This document shows, in pieces, positions 23,293-35,712 of a stretch of DNA of 64,000 bases. Both the position numbers and the translations under genes were made by a program. The notes below the pieces were generated by a model, which was not told where the DNA came from, made no database searches, and saw nothing but the letters and a program-made list of their open reading frames with translations. Position 1 is the stretch's first letter; each line of letters opens with the position of its first letter. This DNA is from Cunninghamia lanceolata (taxonomy: Eukaryota > Streptophyta > Pinopsida > Cupressales > Cupressaceae), in the NCBI GenBank assembly GCA_027924645.1, contig BSBN01001363.1, positions 1,538,001 to 1,602,000 on the forward strand. The letters are read 5' to 3'.

Positions 23293-26200
23293 ATACAATT
23301 GTAAAATAATTCAATAATAGAATAATAGAATAATAGAATTAAACAATTAAAGAATGATAGAATAATAGAGTGATAGAATGAAAGAATGAGAGAATGATTG
23401 AATAACAGAATTGTATAATGATAGAATGAAAGAATGATAGAAGAATAGAATTGTAGAATAATATAGTTATAGAATAATAAAATTAAAATATTATAGAATA
23501 AAACATTTATAAAATAATAGAATGACAGAAATGTAGAATAATAGAATAATAGATTAATATAATAATAATAGAATGATAAAATTATAAAATGATAGATTGA
23601 AAGAATGATAGAATAATATAATTATATATTAATAGAATGTTTGAATAATAAAATGATAGAATGAAAGAATGATAGAGTAGTAGAATTTTGGAATAATATA
23701 ATAATAGAATGATTGAATGAAGGATTGATATAGTAATAGATTTATAGAATAATAGAATGATAGAATAATAAAATGATAGAATAATAGAATGATAAGATTA
23801 TATAATGATAGAATGAAAGAATGTTAGAAAAATAGAATTGTAGAATGATAGAATGACAAATGTTGGAATAATTTAATAAAAGAGTTATAAAATGATGGAA
23901 CTATAGACTTGAATACAACTATAAAATAATATAATTAGAGAATAATACAATTTGAGACTCAAAGAATGATAGAATAAAAGATTTATAGAATAACAGAATT
24001 ATAGAATTATAGAATGATATAATAATAGGTTGATAGAATAATAGAATGATATAATTATAGAATCACAGAATGAAGGAATTGTAGAAAAATAGAATTATAA
24101 AATAATACAATAATAGAATTATAGAAGGAAAGAATGATAGAATAACAGAATGATTGAATATAAGAATGATAGAACACTAGATTTATAGAATAATAGAATG
24201 ATAGAATTACATAATGGTATAATAATAGAATGAAATAATGATAGAATAGTAGATTTATAGAATTATAAAATGAAAGAATGATAGAATGAAAGAGTGATAG
24301 AATGAAAGAATGATAGAAAATAGATTTAAGGAATAATAGAATTTTAGAATTGCAAAATGATAGAATGAAAGAATCGTAGAGTAATACAAATACAAATTAA
24401 TCGAATAATGGAATTATACAATGATAGAATGAAAGAATGACAGAGTAAGAGATTAATAGAATAATAGAGTGATAGAATTGTATAAGAATAGAGTAAAAGA
24501 ATGATGGATTAACAGAATTGTAGATTAATAGATCTATACAACATGATAGAATGAAACAAAATTATAGAATAATTTAATAGTTATAGGATAATAGAATGAT
24601 AGAATAATAGATTTATATAATAATAGAATGATAGAATTTTAAATGACAAAATGAAAGAATGGTAGAATAATATAATTATAGAATAATAGAACGAGAAAAT
24701 GATAGAATAATAGATTTATCAAATAATAGAATAATATAATTATACAATGATAGAATAAAGGAATGGTAGAATACAAGATTTATAGAATAATATAATGGTG
24801 GAAATAAAGAATGATAGAAGGAAACAATGATAGAATAATAGAATTGTAGAATACTAGTATAACAAAATAATAAAATGATAGAATGAAAGAATGGTAGAAT
24901 AACAGAATTCTAGAATAATAGAATGATAGAATTATATAATGATAGAATGAAGGAACAATAGAGTAATGAAATTGTAGAATAATAGTATGATATAATGATA
25001 AAAATGAAAGAATGATAGAATAGTAGAATAATAGAATTGTAGAGTAATAGAATTGTGGAATGATAGAATGAAAGAATGGTAGAATACTAGAATTGTAGAA
25101 TAATAGAATTATAGAAAGAAAGAATGATAGAATAATAGATTCATAGAATAATAGAATGAGAGTTATAGATTAATAAAATGAAATAATGATAGAATAATAG
25201 AATTGTAAAATGATAGAATGAAACATTAATAGAACAATAGCCTTATAGTATAATAGAATGATAGAATTATATAATGATGGAATGAAAAATTAATAGAATA
25301 ATAGAATTGTTGTATAATACAATAATAGAATTATAGAATAATACAATAATAGAATGATAGAATATAATAATGATAGAATATAAGAATGATAGAATAATAG
25401 ATTTATAGAATGATAGAACAATAGATTTATAGAATAATAAAATGATAGAATTATAGAATGGTAGATTAATAGGTTTATAGAATAATAGAATGATATAATT
25501 GTAGAATCATAGAATGAAAGAATGATAGAATAGTAGATTTATAGAATGATAAAATGTCAGAATGATAGAATGAAAGAGTGATAGGATGAAAGAATGATGG
25601 AAAATTAGATTTAAGGAATAATAGAAATTTAGAATTACAAAATGATAGAATGAAAGAATCGTAGATTAATAGAACTATAGATTAATTGAATAATAGAAGT
25701 ATACAATGATAGAATGAAAGAATAATAAAGTAATAGATAAATATAGAATAATAGAGTGATAGAATTGTATAAGGATAGAATAAAAGAATGATGGAATAAT
25801 AGAATTATAGATTAATAGATCTATACAACATGATAGAATGAAACAATTATAGCATAATTTAATATTTATAGAATAATAGAATGATAGAATAATATATTAA
25901 TTTAATATAATAATAGAATGATAAAATAATAGATTTATACAATAATAGAATGTTAGAATTATAAAATGGTAGAATGAAAGAATGACAGAGTAATAAGAAT
26001 TTAGAATAATATACAATGATAGAATAAAGGAATGACAGAATAATATATTTATAGAATAATATAATGGTAGAAATATAGAATGATAGAAGGAAACAATGAT
26101 AGAATAATAGAATTGTAGAATACTAGTATAATAGAATAATAGAATGAAAGAATGGTAGAATAATAGAATGAAAGAATGGTAGAATAATAGAATGATGGAA

Positions 26201-26333
26201 TTATAGAATGATAGAATGAAGGAACAATAGAGTAATGGAATTGTAGAATAATAGTATGATATAATGATAAAAATGAAAGAATGATAGGATAATATAATTG
26301 CATAATAATATGATAATAGAATAAAAGAATGAT
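23293..26333 (+). repeat. ATAGAAT minisatellite array M2, left part
   Basis: About 3 kb of degenerate 9-10 bp repeats, the longest single stretch in the window. Interrupted at 26333 by the LINE and continuing after it. The right end includes the LINE target duplication AGAATAAAAGAATGAT (26318-26333). Confidence 0.92.
26318..26333. repeat. LINE target site duplication (left)
   Basis: AGAATAAAAGAATGAT, repeated exactly after the poly(A) at 32560-32575. The length is typical for target-primed reverse transcription. The host sequence is itself repetitive, but 16 of 16 identity at both junctions is strong support. Confidence 0.85.
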
Positions 26334-26709
26334 GATAGTCCTCTAATTTTGTAAATTTATCGGGATGTTGATTTTTTGCTCTGCATGTCGAGCTAGGGCT
26401 TTCGTGCCCTAGCCCGATCCTCTGGTTTTTTCCTGATCGTACGAAGTGTGGGGAGTGCATGCGTTTTGGGGAGGTCTGGGGTTGTGTTTTTTTATCAGTG
26501 CAAATTTTTTTCAGCGGCATCGGTGTCTCTTTCTCCCTGAGCGTGCGGGGGTTTTCTGCCTAGTTGGAGGCCATGGGTGGGGTTTTTGTGCCTGGTTGGT
26601 TTGGGTCTGCAGTTCGAAGGCAGTGCTGGGTGGTGGATCGGTTAAACCCTAGTGGTGGTTTTTTTTTCTTGGGGGCCTGCTTGCCCACCTTGGATCTTGT
26701 TTAGTTTCA
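26334..26709 (+). promoter_or_regulatory. LINE 5' untranslated region
   Basis: GC-richer leader upstream of the ORF1 start at 26710. It probably contains the internal promoter expected of L1 elements; no specific site can be pointed to. Confidence 0.5.
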
Positions 26710-28142
26710 ATGCCGACTGGGGAGTCTTCAGGGGCTAGTCCCAAGATGGATTTTCGCTCAGCAACAGTTGGTGCAAATTCTCCTTCGCACGCTTCGAAGG
26801 TTTTTAATAATAACTTGTTCTCACCAGATCCAGGGTTGGTTGGTTCAGGTTTGTCTGGTGGTACTCGGATTACAAAGATCAATGGATGTCTTGAACGTTG
26901 TGAGGAGAGGCCAAAATTGGTTATCCCGTTGGAGATGATTGCAGAAGATATTGATTATTATTCGAAGCATGCACTGCTGTACAAGTCTATGGGGATGCGG
27001 GTTTCTTTACAATTTCTTGAATCATGGGCCCAACAGACTTGGATGCCAGAGGGAGAAATGGAGGTTATGCTTTTAGCAAATAACTTTTTCATGGTTTCAT
27101 TCAATTGCTTGGCAGATCGCAATAAGGCCTTTGAAGGAGGCCCCTATTTTCATAATCAGATTGGGTTATTCATTAAACCTTGGCATGCAGGATTCAATCC
27201 TGCTGAAGAGCTTCCAAACCGGGTTCCAGTGTGGGTTCAGCTTTCAAGGTTTCCTGTGGAATGTTGGCGGGATGATGTCTTACACTTGTTAGCTTCAATG
27301 CTAGGAAAACCAGTTGGTGCTTCACAACAAACTCAAGTTAACAAGGTGATGACTTTTGCTTGTATATGTGTTGAGATTGATTTAAGAAACCCTTGCCAGA
27401 TTCGGTGGATATGTGTGCGGGTCCTTACCCTTGGGTGCAGCAGTTGGACTATGAGACTCTTCCTTTTCGGTGCCGTCTCTGTCATGAATATGGACATTTA
27501 CAAAGGAGATGCCCTAAGGCTAGGCCTGTGGACTCCCAGCCTTCTCAGCCTCCCCGCAATCCCCCTAGAGTTGAAAAGGGGAAGGAACCCATTCCTGGTG
27601 ATGTGGATGGGGCTGATGGTTTCGTTCCTGTTAAGGCTCGAAATAGGAATTGAGGTCAAAAGAGGACTTTGAAGGAAAGACAGGATGAAGATTCTTTCAA
27701 CAGATTTGAAGTTTTAGATGATCTCAGCCAGCAGGAAGTGAATCCAGGATTGGTGAATATGGATCAGGGTGCTTTAGGTACAGGACAGGAGGGCCTTCTT
27801 TCTGAAGCTACTCAGGTTTTACAGGATAATAGGGCTTTGCAAATGGACACAGACGTTCACATGGAAGTCCAGGTGGAATCAGTTCCTATTATAGTAGGGA
27901 AGAAGGGTGGTGAGGATGGATCTCCTCTTGTTTCAAATGTAGGTACTGAGGGGGTGAAGATTAATAAGACTTCTTCTCATTTGGGTCTTCATCAAAAGGA
28001 TCCAAAAAAAGGGGCTGGGGAGAAGTCTTCCAAGCTTGGTAGAAAAAAAGATTCAGATAAGATTAAATTAATAGGGGAAACTTTGGTAGAGTCAGGGTCT
28101 ATTAAGACTCTGGATTCTCATTTTTTGAGCCCCTTGAAATGA
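26710..28142 (+). pseudogene. LINE ORF1, nucleic-acid-binding protein (DUF4283 + CCHC), broken
   Basis: ORF1 proteins bind the element RNA. From ATG 26710, residues about 60-220 form a DUF4283-type domain (IPLEMIAEDIDYYSK, FMVSFNCLADRNKAFEGGPY, VPVWVQLSRFPVECW). Near 27390 the frame shifts; in the next frame lie PYPWVQQLDYETLPFRC and a CCHC zinc knuckle CRLCHEYGHLQRRC (27471-27512). That frame hits TGA at 27651, where an Arg (CGA) is likely ancestral, and continues as a low-complexity acidic tail (27669-28142). The last codon overlaps the ORF2 start in ATGA (28139-28142), an arrangement that could allow termination-reinitiation. At least two lesions, so no full product. Confidence 0.88.
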
Positions 28143-28870
28143 TTGTTCTATCCTGGAATGTAAGGGGCTTGAAAAGTGGCCCTCGACAAAAAGATGTTCG
28201 TGATTTGGTTAGAAGTCAATCTCCTGATGTTCTTTTCCTGCAGGAGACTAAGTTATCAGTGGAGTGTATGTTTGGTTTAGTGCCTAAGTTGTGGGGGAGT
28301 GGAGAGTGCAAGTGTATTGGTGCTCAAGGGTCTGCTGGAGGAGTGGCTTGTTTATGGAATCCTCGGAAGATCCGCCCTCTTTGGTGGTTGTCCTTTCAGT
28401 CTTCTATCTCTATGATTGCTTCTTGTTTTGAGACAGGGGAGTCTGTTCTCTTCTCCAATATCTATGCACCTACTGAACTTCAAGGTAAACAACTGTTGTG
28501 GTCCCATATCCGATTTGTCTGAAGCATGGTTCCTTTCCATCCGTGGATTATGGCTGGAGACTTCAATGCTATTTCTGAGTTGGTTGAGAAGAGGGGTGGT
28601 ATTGTGAGGCTTGAGCCTTCTGCACTGCTACTTCAGGATAACATTTCAGCTTTAAATCTAGTGGATATCAAGCCCATTAATGGCCAGTTTACTTGGAATA
28701 ATCAGAGGATTGGGAATAACTGCATTGCGGAATGACTTGACCGCTTTCTGGTTTCTTGCTACTGGGTTGGTGGGTTGTGGTCTTCTAGCTCTGAAATTTT
28801 GGATTGGAGGGGATCAGATCATTGGCCTATCAAGCTGGCTATTTCTTCAGCTCGTGTGCCTCAGTCTCCT
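28139..28870 (+). pseudogene. LINE ORF2, endonuclease domain, broken
   Basis: AP-type endonuclease (exonuclease-endonuclease-phosphatase fold) that nicks target DNA for priming. It begins MIVLSWNVRGLKSG, with the catalytic Asn of WNVRGL and the Glu of FLQETK visible. A frameshift occurs near 28515. In the next frame AGDFNAI (28556) carries the Asp/Asn pair. A TGA at 28733 replaces the likely Arg in AERLDRF, and the frame resumes through the final motif SDHWPI (28814). Catalytic residues are present, but the frame is split into three. Confidence 0.9.
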
Positions 28871-30379
28871 TCTTTCAAGTTCCAACTTATGTGGTTGCGT
28901 GACTCCTCTCTCCATGACTATGTTGTTGAGTGGTGGAGGTATGGTAGACCTGCTTATGGTACAGCAATGTATACTTTTGCTAAGTTACTTCAATTTGTCA
29001 AGTATCAGCTTAAACGTTGGAATCGGCAGTGCTTTGGAAACATTTTCCATGCTAAGACTGCTGCCCAGGCTGAGTTGGATGGTATTACGAGGTTGATCAG
29101 GGAGGATGGAGTGACTGAGGACCTGCTTCGGGAAGAGACTAGGGCTTTGAAAGCTTTGGAAGAGTGTGAGCTACGAAAGGAATTTTTTTGGAAACAAAAG
29201 GCTCAGATTGAGTGGCTTCAGGAAGGGGATAAAAATACCACTTTTTTCTTCAACTCGGTGAAAGCCAGGAGACATGGCAATTCTATTTCTACTCTGGTGA
29301 ATGATAGGGGTGAAACTCTTTCTTCTTTGCAGGAAATCACATGTGAAGCTATGCAATATTTTGCTTCTTTATTTAGGGAGGACTCGCAGGGGGGTTCTGA
29401 TGAGGAAGCTCAGGTCCTTTCTTGTATCCCTTCTTTGGTTTCTAGGGAGATGAATGAGCATCTTATGAGTGATATTTTGATTGAGGAGCTAGAGGGGATT
29501 GTGTTTCAAATGAAGAGGGGGAAAGCTCCTGGCCCTGATGGTTTCCCGATTGAGTTCTTTCAAGAATTCTGGGAGATTATCAAGTTGGACTTGTTGGCAT
29601 TTGTTCAGGAGTCTCATAAGAATAAACATATGTTAGAGGCTTTGAATTCTACCTTCCTTGCTCTCATCCGAAAGTGTGATGGGGTAGATAGGTTAAGTCA
29701 ATTTCGTCCTATCTCTCTTTGCAATGTGATTTATAAAATTATCTCTAAATTGATTGCTGATAGGTTGAAAAAGTGGCTTAAAGTGTTGATTTCTGAGGAA
29801 CAGAGTGGTTTTGTGGTGGGACGTCAGATTCTGGATGGGGTTGTTATTGCAACAGAAACCATTCACTCTATGGCTAATTCCAAAGATAAGGCAATGTTCA
29901 TCAAGCTTGATATGGCTAAGGCTTATGACCGTGTTCGATGGTCCTTCCTTCGGAAGGTTCTTGGTGCTTTTGGTTTTGGGGATGCGTGGATTTATTGGGT
30001 TATGAGCTGTGTTACTTCAGTCTCCTCTGTGTTAATAAATGGTGAGCACTCTGAGCTTTTTGGTGCCTCTCAGGGTTTGCGGCAGGGTGACCCCCTCTCT
30101 CCTTACTTGTTTCTTCTTGTTGTTGAGGGTCTGGGACGCTTGATAAGAAGGAATGTGGAGTTAGGTTTCATTCAGGGCTGGGGGTGGGGAGGTGGTTTAC
30201 CTCCACAATCTCACTTGCAGTTTGTTGATGGCACTGCTTTGATGGGTATGGCTACAATTAGGGAAGCTTTGAATTTGCGCAAGGTGTTGGATGTTTATCT
30301 TCTAGCTTCGGGCCAATTGATCAATGAAGATAAGTCTTCCATCTTTTTCTTCAATACTCCAGGTTCCATTCAGAGGTGA
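28775..30379 (+). pseudogene. LINE ORF2, reverse transcriptase domain, inactive
   Basis: Non-LTR reverse transcriptase with motifs in order: GKAPGPDGFPIEFFQ, FRPISLCNVIYKIISK, QSGFVVGRQI, MFIKLDMAKAYDRVRW (first catalytic Asp), GLRQGDPLSPYLF. The active-site motif normally FADDT reads FVDGT (30221-30235), so one catalytic Asp is replaced by Gly. The frame ends at TGA 30377-30379 within ...GSIQR, with coding homology continuing directly (LTYLGIPISIGRLP). 534 codons are uninterrupted, which suggests a fairly recent insertion. Confidence 0.92.
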
Positions 30380-30391
30380 ATTGCTCATATC

Positions 30392-31045
30392 TTGAGATTT
30401 CAGACTGGGGTTCTCCCTTTGACCTATCTTGGTATTCCCATCTCTATTGGAAGACTTCCCAAGGAGTCTTGGCAGAATATTCTGGATAAATTTCATGTGA
30501 AAGTTGATCATTGGACCCATCGCTGGTTGTCCTTTGCGGGTCGTGTTCAGTTGCTCAAGTCTGTGGTGCAGGCCCTCCCCATTTATAGATGTATGATTCA
30601 GGTGGCCCCTTTGGGTTTTGTTAGGGAATTGGATTCCTTAGCAAGACAGTTTTTATGGGCTGGTAGCTTATTGTCCTCTAAATGGAGCCTTGTTAGATGG
30701 GACATTGTTTGTAGCCTGAAGCAGTTTGGTAGCCTCAGGTTAAGGCAGTCGTCGTTGTCAGGGATGGCGTTGGCTGCTAAATTGTATTGGCGGTGGTGTG
30801 TGGAGCAGGAGGGGATCTGGGCTAGGATATTAACTCTGAAATACTTCCCAGGGATCCCTCAAATTGATATTCCTTGGTATCCACTGGTGGGGAAAGGCTC
30901 GGTGATTTGGAGTACGCTCAAGAAAGGGGCTACTCTGGTCAAGGATGGTTTATTTTGGATTTGTAAAAGAGGGACAAAGCTCATTTTTGGTCTGATTCTT
31001 GGGATGGTTTTCCTCCCATTGTTTCTCAGTTTCCTAATTTGGTGA
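30392..31045 (+). pseudogene. LINE ORF2, RT thumb/connection region, frameshifted
   Basis: Continues ORF2 after the TGA at 30379: LTYLGIPISIGRLPKESW, HRWLSFAGRVQLLKSVVQAL, ARQFLWAG, YFPGIPQIDIPW. A frameshift near 31000-31040 moves the reading into the next frame, which carries the zf-RVT and RNase H parts. Confidence 0.85.
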
Positions 31046-32440
31046 CTCTGTGCCAGAGGTTCTGTGAAGTTGGTTGGTCAAGGGTGAGTGACTTCAAATC
31101 CTTTTCTTCTCATGGGCAGTTGGTGGTGGCAAGATGGAAGAATCCTGATGAGTGGCCTGTTGTTGGTATGGAGGAGGCGTGTGCTGAGCTTCATAGTATC
31201 CTTTCTTGTAGACGTTGTAGCTCCCTCCAGGAAGGGGATGTTCTTTCTTGGTCTCCTAATCCTAAGGGTGTCTATACTGTTGCTTCTGGATATCAGGTGT
31301 TGTTAGCTAACCAGCTGGAGGGGGTGGAGGTTCACTGGTGGAAGAAAGTGTGGAATAAGCTTTCTTGGCCAAAGTGTAACTGCTTTATTTGGACTTTGGC
31401 TTGGAATAGGTGCTTGACTTGGGATAATATTCAGAAGCAGGGTTTTCAAGGTCCTTCTATGTGTGTTATGTGTGGATGTGGAGACGAGGACTCCTCTCAC
31501 TTGTTTTTCTGTTGTCCCTTGACTTTGCAGCTTTGGCATTTTTGGTGGGAAGTTTGGAAAAGCCCCTGTGTTCATGCTTCATCCCTGGTGGATTTTTGGA
31601 GTAGTCTGGGTAGACCTCCTTCTATGGCCTCTTTCTTGCAAGATGTGTGGTATGCTAGGCCTTCCTTCATACTATGGCAGATTTGGTTGGAACGGAATCG
31701 CAGAATATTTCAAGGTGAGAAGTTGTTGATTCAACAAGTTTGGCACAAAATTATGAGTATAATTCAGGAGACGGTGGAATCTAAGTGTGATGTGGTGTTA
31801 CCTTTGGAGAAAGGAGATGCTGAGTTGGTGGATAGATTGGGTATTCAGGGGTTGTCTCCAGCTTCTGCTTGTGTCAGGAAAGGAAGGCGAGTGAAAAAGA
31901 AAGTGCAAAGGGTGGGAAGATGGCTTCCCCCTCCATCTGGCATTCTGAAGCTCAATACTGATGGTTCTTCAAGGGGTAATCCTGGGCCTACTGGGATTGG
32001 TGGGACTGGCAGGGATTTTTTGGGATCGGTGGTTTTTTTCTACTCTGTTCATGAAGGATGGCAAACTATCAACCTTATGGAAGGTTTGGCAATCCTCTAT
32101 GCTTTGGAGAGGGCTTATGCTTTGGGATGGCGCAAGGTTATCTGTGAGTCTGATTCACAGGTTTTGATTAATTTGCTGAATATACAGAAGGTTTTTGATG
32201 TTAGTTGGCAGTTGGCTACGATGGTGCAACAAATTTTGCAGATAAGTTTTTTGATGGAGATGGTGTCTTTTGTCCATATTCCAAGGGAGTGGAATAGGGC
32301 AGTAGATTGTTTGGCTAAGTGAGCTTCTGAGCATTTAGATGGTTGAAAGATTGATGAATGGGAGCAGGTTCCTCATGAGCTCCGATATGACTTGGAGAAG
32401 ATTCTTGCTGAGGATGGCAATGGTATTGGTGAAGGATGAT
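31039..32440 (+). pseudogene. LINE ORF2, zf-RVT and RNase H domains
   Basis: Residues about 80-190 match the zinc-binding zf-RVT region (WWKKVWNKLSWPKCNCFIW, CVMCGCGDEDSSHLFFCC). The C-terminal RNase H has its acidic residues: NTDGSSRGNPG (Asp), LMEGLAIL (Glu), ESDSQVL (Asp), RAVDCLAK (Asp). An added RNase H is known from a subset of plant L1 elements. A TGA at 32320-32322, likely from TGG, cuts the end; coding homology runs on (ASEHLDG, then a second TGA, then DEWEQVPHEL) to about 32440. Confidence 0.88.
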
Positions 32441-32526
32441 ATTGTTTCATGCTTTGTATGGCTGTTTCTTATGGATTACTAGGGCCTTGGCCCTTTGATG
32501 CTTTATAATGTTCTTTTCTGAATTTC

Positions 32527-32559
32527 AATAAAGTGTTTACCCCTTTTATAAAAAAAAAA
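32527..32559 (+). terminator. LINE polyadenylation signal and poly(A) tail
   Basis: AATAAA at 32527-32532 followed about 18 bp later by an A run ending at the target duplication. Confidence 0.88.
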
Positions 32560-33228
32560 AGAATAAAAGAATGATAGAATGAAATATTGATATAATGATA
32601 GATTTATAAAATAATAGAATGATAGAATAATAGAACAATAAAATAAAGAAATGATAAAATAAAGGAATGATAGAATAATAGATTTATATAATAATAGAAT
32701 GATAGATTTATAGAATTATAGAATTATAGATTGATAGAACTATAGATTTATAGAATAATAGAATGATAGAATTGTAGGGTGAAGAATAATAAAACAAAAG
32801 AATTATAGTTCATCATAGAATGATAGAATGAAACAATCATAGAATAAAATATTTATAAAGTAATATAATCAAGTAGAAATATAGAATGATAGAAGGAAAC
32901 AATGCTAGAATAATAGAATTGTAGAATACTAGTATAATAGAATGATAGAATGAAACAATGGTAGAATAATAGATTTCTAGAATAATAGAATGATGGAATT
33001 ATAGAATGGTAGAATGAAAGAACAATAGAGTAATGGAATTGTAGAATAATATAAGTATGGTATTATGATAAAAATGAAAGAATGATCAATAGAATAATAG
33101 AATTTCATAATAGTATGATAATAGAATAAAAGAATGATAGAATGAAATATTTCTAGAATAATAGATTTATAAAATAATAGAATGATAAAATATTAGAATA
33201 ATAGAATTCTAGAGAAATGAATGAATGA
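32560..33228 (+). repeat. ATAGAAT minisatellite array M2, right part
   Basis: Continuation of the array interrupted by the LINE, beginning with the second target duplication (32560-32575) and ending in GAATGAATGAATG before island copy 2. Confidence 0.92.
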
Positions 33229-33426
33229 ATGAAGAATTTTAATAACGTCCACGAGGTTGCAGCAATCTATGGGACCCATCAGTCGCGCACATCCCCTTCA
33301 AATGGAACAACAGCCACAAAACATCCTCTAAGTTGCCTAAACTTCCTTCTTGAGATCTTCCCTTCTGCTGTGAAGTTTAATCACGAGGTTCGCCGTACTA
33401 CCCAGCCTTGTCGTTTCAAAGAATGG
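33229..33426 (+). repeat. Conserved island, copy 2 (66-codon ORF open)
   Basis: Same island as at 3038. The frame MKNFNNVHEVAAIYG...CRFKEW is open for 66 codons and ends in TAG contributed by the first minisatellite unit. No known domain. Copies 1 and 4 have internal stops, so conservation may reflect a DNA-level role or recent duplication. Confidence 0.8.
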
Positions 33427-34309
33427 TAGAATGGTAGAATATTAGAATTATAGAATAATAGAATTATAGAATGAAAGAATGATAGGATAATAGGTTCATA
33501 GAATAATTGAATGATAGAGTTATAGATTAATAGAATGAATAATGATAGAATAATATAATTGTAGAATGATAGAATGAAACATTAAAAGAACAATAGCCTT
33601 ATAGTATAATAGAATGATAGAATTATATAATGATAGAATGAAAGAATCATAGAATAATAGAATTGTTGAATAATATAATGATAGAATAATCTAGAGTTAA
33701 TTAATTACAAAATGATGGAACTATACAATAATAGAATTGTAAAATAATAAAATAATAAATTTATAGAATTATATAATTAAAGAATGATAGAATAATAGAT
33801 TTATAGATTTATAGATTTATAGAATAATAGAATGATAAAATGATAGAATATTAGAATGATATAATTATTAACTGATAGAATGATAGAATGAAAGAATGAT
33901 AGAACAATAGATTTATAAAATAATAGAATGATAGAATAATAGAACTGTAGAATTGTAGAATAATAGATTTATAGAATGATAGACAGAAATAATGATAGAA
34001 TAAAATATTAATAGAATAATAGAATGATACAATCAAACAATGATAGAATAATAAAATTGAGGAATAATAAGATGATAGAATGAAATATTGATGGAAGAAT
34101 AGATTTATGTAATAATAGAACAATAAAATTATAGAATGATAGAATAAAAAATGATAGAATAATTGAATAATAGAATTGTAGAATGATAGAATGAAAGAAT
34201 GATAGAATAATAGATAAATAGAGAGTAATAAATTTATACAATAATAGAATTATAGAATGATAGAATGATATAATAATAGAATAATAGAATAATAGAATGA
34301 TAGAATAAT
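33427..34309 (+). repeat. ATAGAAT minisatellite array M3
   Basis: Same 9-10 bp repeat. The order of variant units closely follows M1, M5 and M8 (for example the TTATTAACTGATAG and GAAATATTGAT landmarks), so the arrays were copied as blocks. Confidence 0.92.
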
Positions 34310-34630
34310 TGTTGAACTACCAAAAGTCATGATTTCAACCTGTTGTGATTTGATTCTACAACTACAATGATTACAAATGGTTCAACTCCCTCAACTAGAA
34401 GTATAAAAAGCAGCTTGATGCTTTTTGTTTGAGGGTTGGGTTGGTTGGTGATTGTTGTAGAAGAGAGTATTGTCTCTAAGGATCATAGATTGATTTGAAT
34501 TGTATAATTTATATTCCTAATGTTGTTATATCAAATGTGAATCTATGATATCAATAAATTTACATCAATTTGTGTTGTGTGAAAGTTGTTATTTTGGTTT
34601 CTAGATTTTGGTAGTTTGATAACACCCCCA
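34310..34630 (+). mobile_element. Short LTR, copy 2
   Basis: 321 bp, TGTTGAACTA...AACACCCCCA, TATA box TATAAAAAG at 34402-34410. Followed by the degenerate primer site TGATATCAAAGCC at 34641-34653. Confidence 0.75.
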
Positions 34631-34708
34631 GATCATTAAGTGATATCAAAGCCAAATTTGGGTTGTGTCAAAAAGAAGGAATCCTAAAGAATTTTTTTGT
34701 GGGTTCAA

Positions 34709-35712
34709 ATGAGAGATAGAAGACCTACAAATGCAGAGAATTCGTGAGACATGGCACATAGAGGATGAGGGCGAAGAGGAGCACTAAGAGTTAGTGATGT
34801 AGAAGTCGTAGAGATGCTGGGAGGGATTATAGCAAGATTAGATGATATGGAAGCAACACAAAGAAGAGGAGTATATGTGGACGACATTAGTGAGGATGAG
34901 AATTAAGAACCAAAAATTGAGACAGAAGATGCAGATACAAATAAACTAGAAAGAAGATTTTTACAAGCAATATCAAGAATCAATAGCAAACCCATATTGG
35001 ATGCACCAAGTTATCATGGAAATCTAAATCTAGAACAATTAATTGAATGGATTTCAGAGATGGATAAATGTTTTGATTTTGAATCAATAGATGATCTGAA
35101 AAGGGTGAAATTTGCTTGCATGAAATTGAAAGGAAATGTATCCTTATGGTGGGATCATATGAAAAGAGAAAGGCAAAGAAAGGGTAAGGAGAAAATCAAA
35201 TTGTTGGATAGAATGGTCAAAAAATTGAAGGCTAAATTTCAACCAACTGACTATCAAATAAGTATGTTCAAGAAACTACAAAATTTGAAGCAAATGGAAA
35301 AGAATGTGCATGAGGATGTATAGAATAATTATATAGGTTGGATATCAATGTTGGACATGTAGATTATGATGCTGAGAAAGTGTCAAGGTATCTTAATGGT
35401 TTACATTATTCAATTCAAGATGAAATTAGTATGTTCAAATACAAATTGTAGAATAAGCTTATTAGTATGCTTTGAAGGCAAAAGAAAAATTGGTGAGAAA
35501 ATAAAATAATTTTAGAGGTAGAGATAGATTCTCACATGAAAGAGGACAATCCAGTGGTGGCAGAGGTTATCAAAACAAACAAGGAGAAACCAACACCTCT
35601 CAAACAAGCACCTAGGATAATAAGGGAAGAGGAGATTATTCTAGAGAGGAAGAGGAGATTACTCTAGAGGTTGGGGATATTTTTGAAGAGGTAGATGAAG
35701 ATGATTCATGAG
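34709..35712 (+). pseudogene. gag copy 2, broken
   Basis: Full-length version of the truncated Ty3/gypsy gag. TGA precedes the second methionine, then the acidic stretch ISEDEN ends in TAA at about 34906. The Retrotrans_gag core from 34997 (MDAPSYHGNLNLEQLIEW, LKGNVSLWWDHMK, LQNLKQMEKN) is open to TAG at about 35321. Homology continues in another frame (LYRLDINVGHVDYDAEK) and a Gly/Arg-rich stretch. It ends before any CCHC knuckle. Confidence 0.85.

Larger units (their letters stand above)
26334..32559 (+). mobile_element. L1-type LINE retrotransposon, essentially full length, inactive
   Basis: About 6.2 kb flanked by a perfect 16 bp target duplication, AGAATAAAAGAATGAT (26318-26333 and 32560-32575). 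It ends in an AATAAA signal (32527-32532) and a poly(A) run. Order: GC-rich 5' region, ORF1 with DUF4283 and a CCHC knuckle, ORF2 with endonuclease, reverse transcriptase, zf-RVT and C-terminal RNase H. This is the layout of plant L1 elements. GC content and codon use differ strongly from the flanking minisatellite. Several frameshifts and TGA stops make it dead. Confidence 0.93.

Noticed and set aside
23293..26333. CRISPR-like appearance of short repeated units
   Set aside because: Units are contiguous and degenerate with no spacers, in a eukaryotic retrotransposon context; it is a minisatellite.
25897..26520. 207-codon minus-strand frame across minisatellite and LINE edge
   Set aside because: Composed of repeat-derived Tyr/Phe/Ser/Ile plus unrelated LINE 5' sequence; no domain, and it crosses an insertion boundary.
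28775..30379. An active reverse transcriptase because of the long open frame
   Set aside because: Active-site motif is FVDGT, and both upstream endonuclease and downstream parts are frame-broken.
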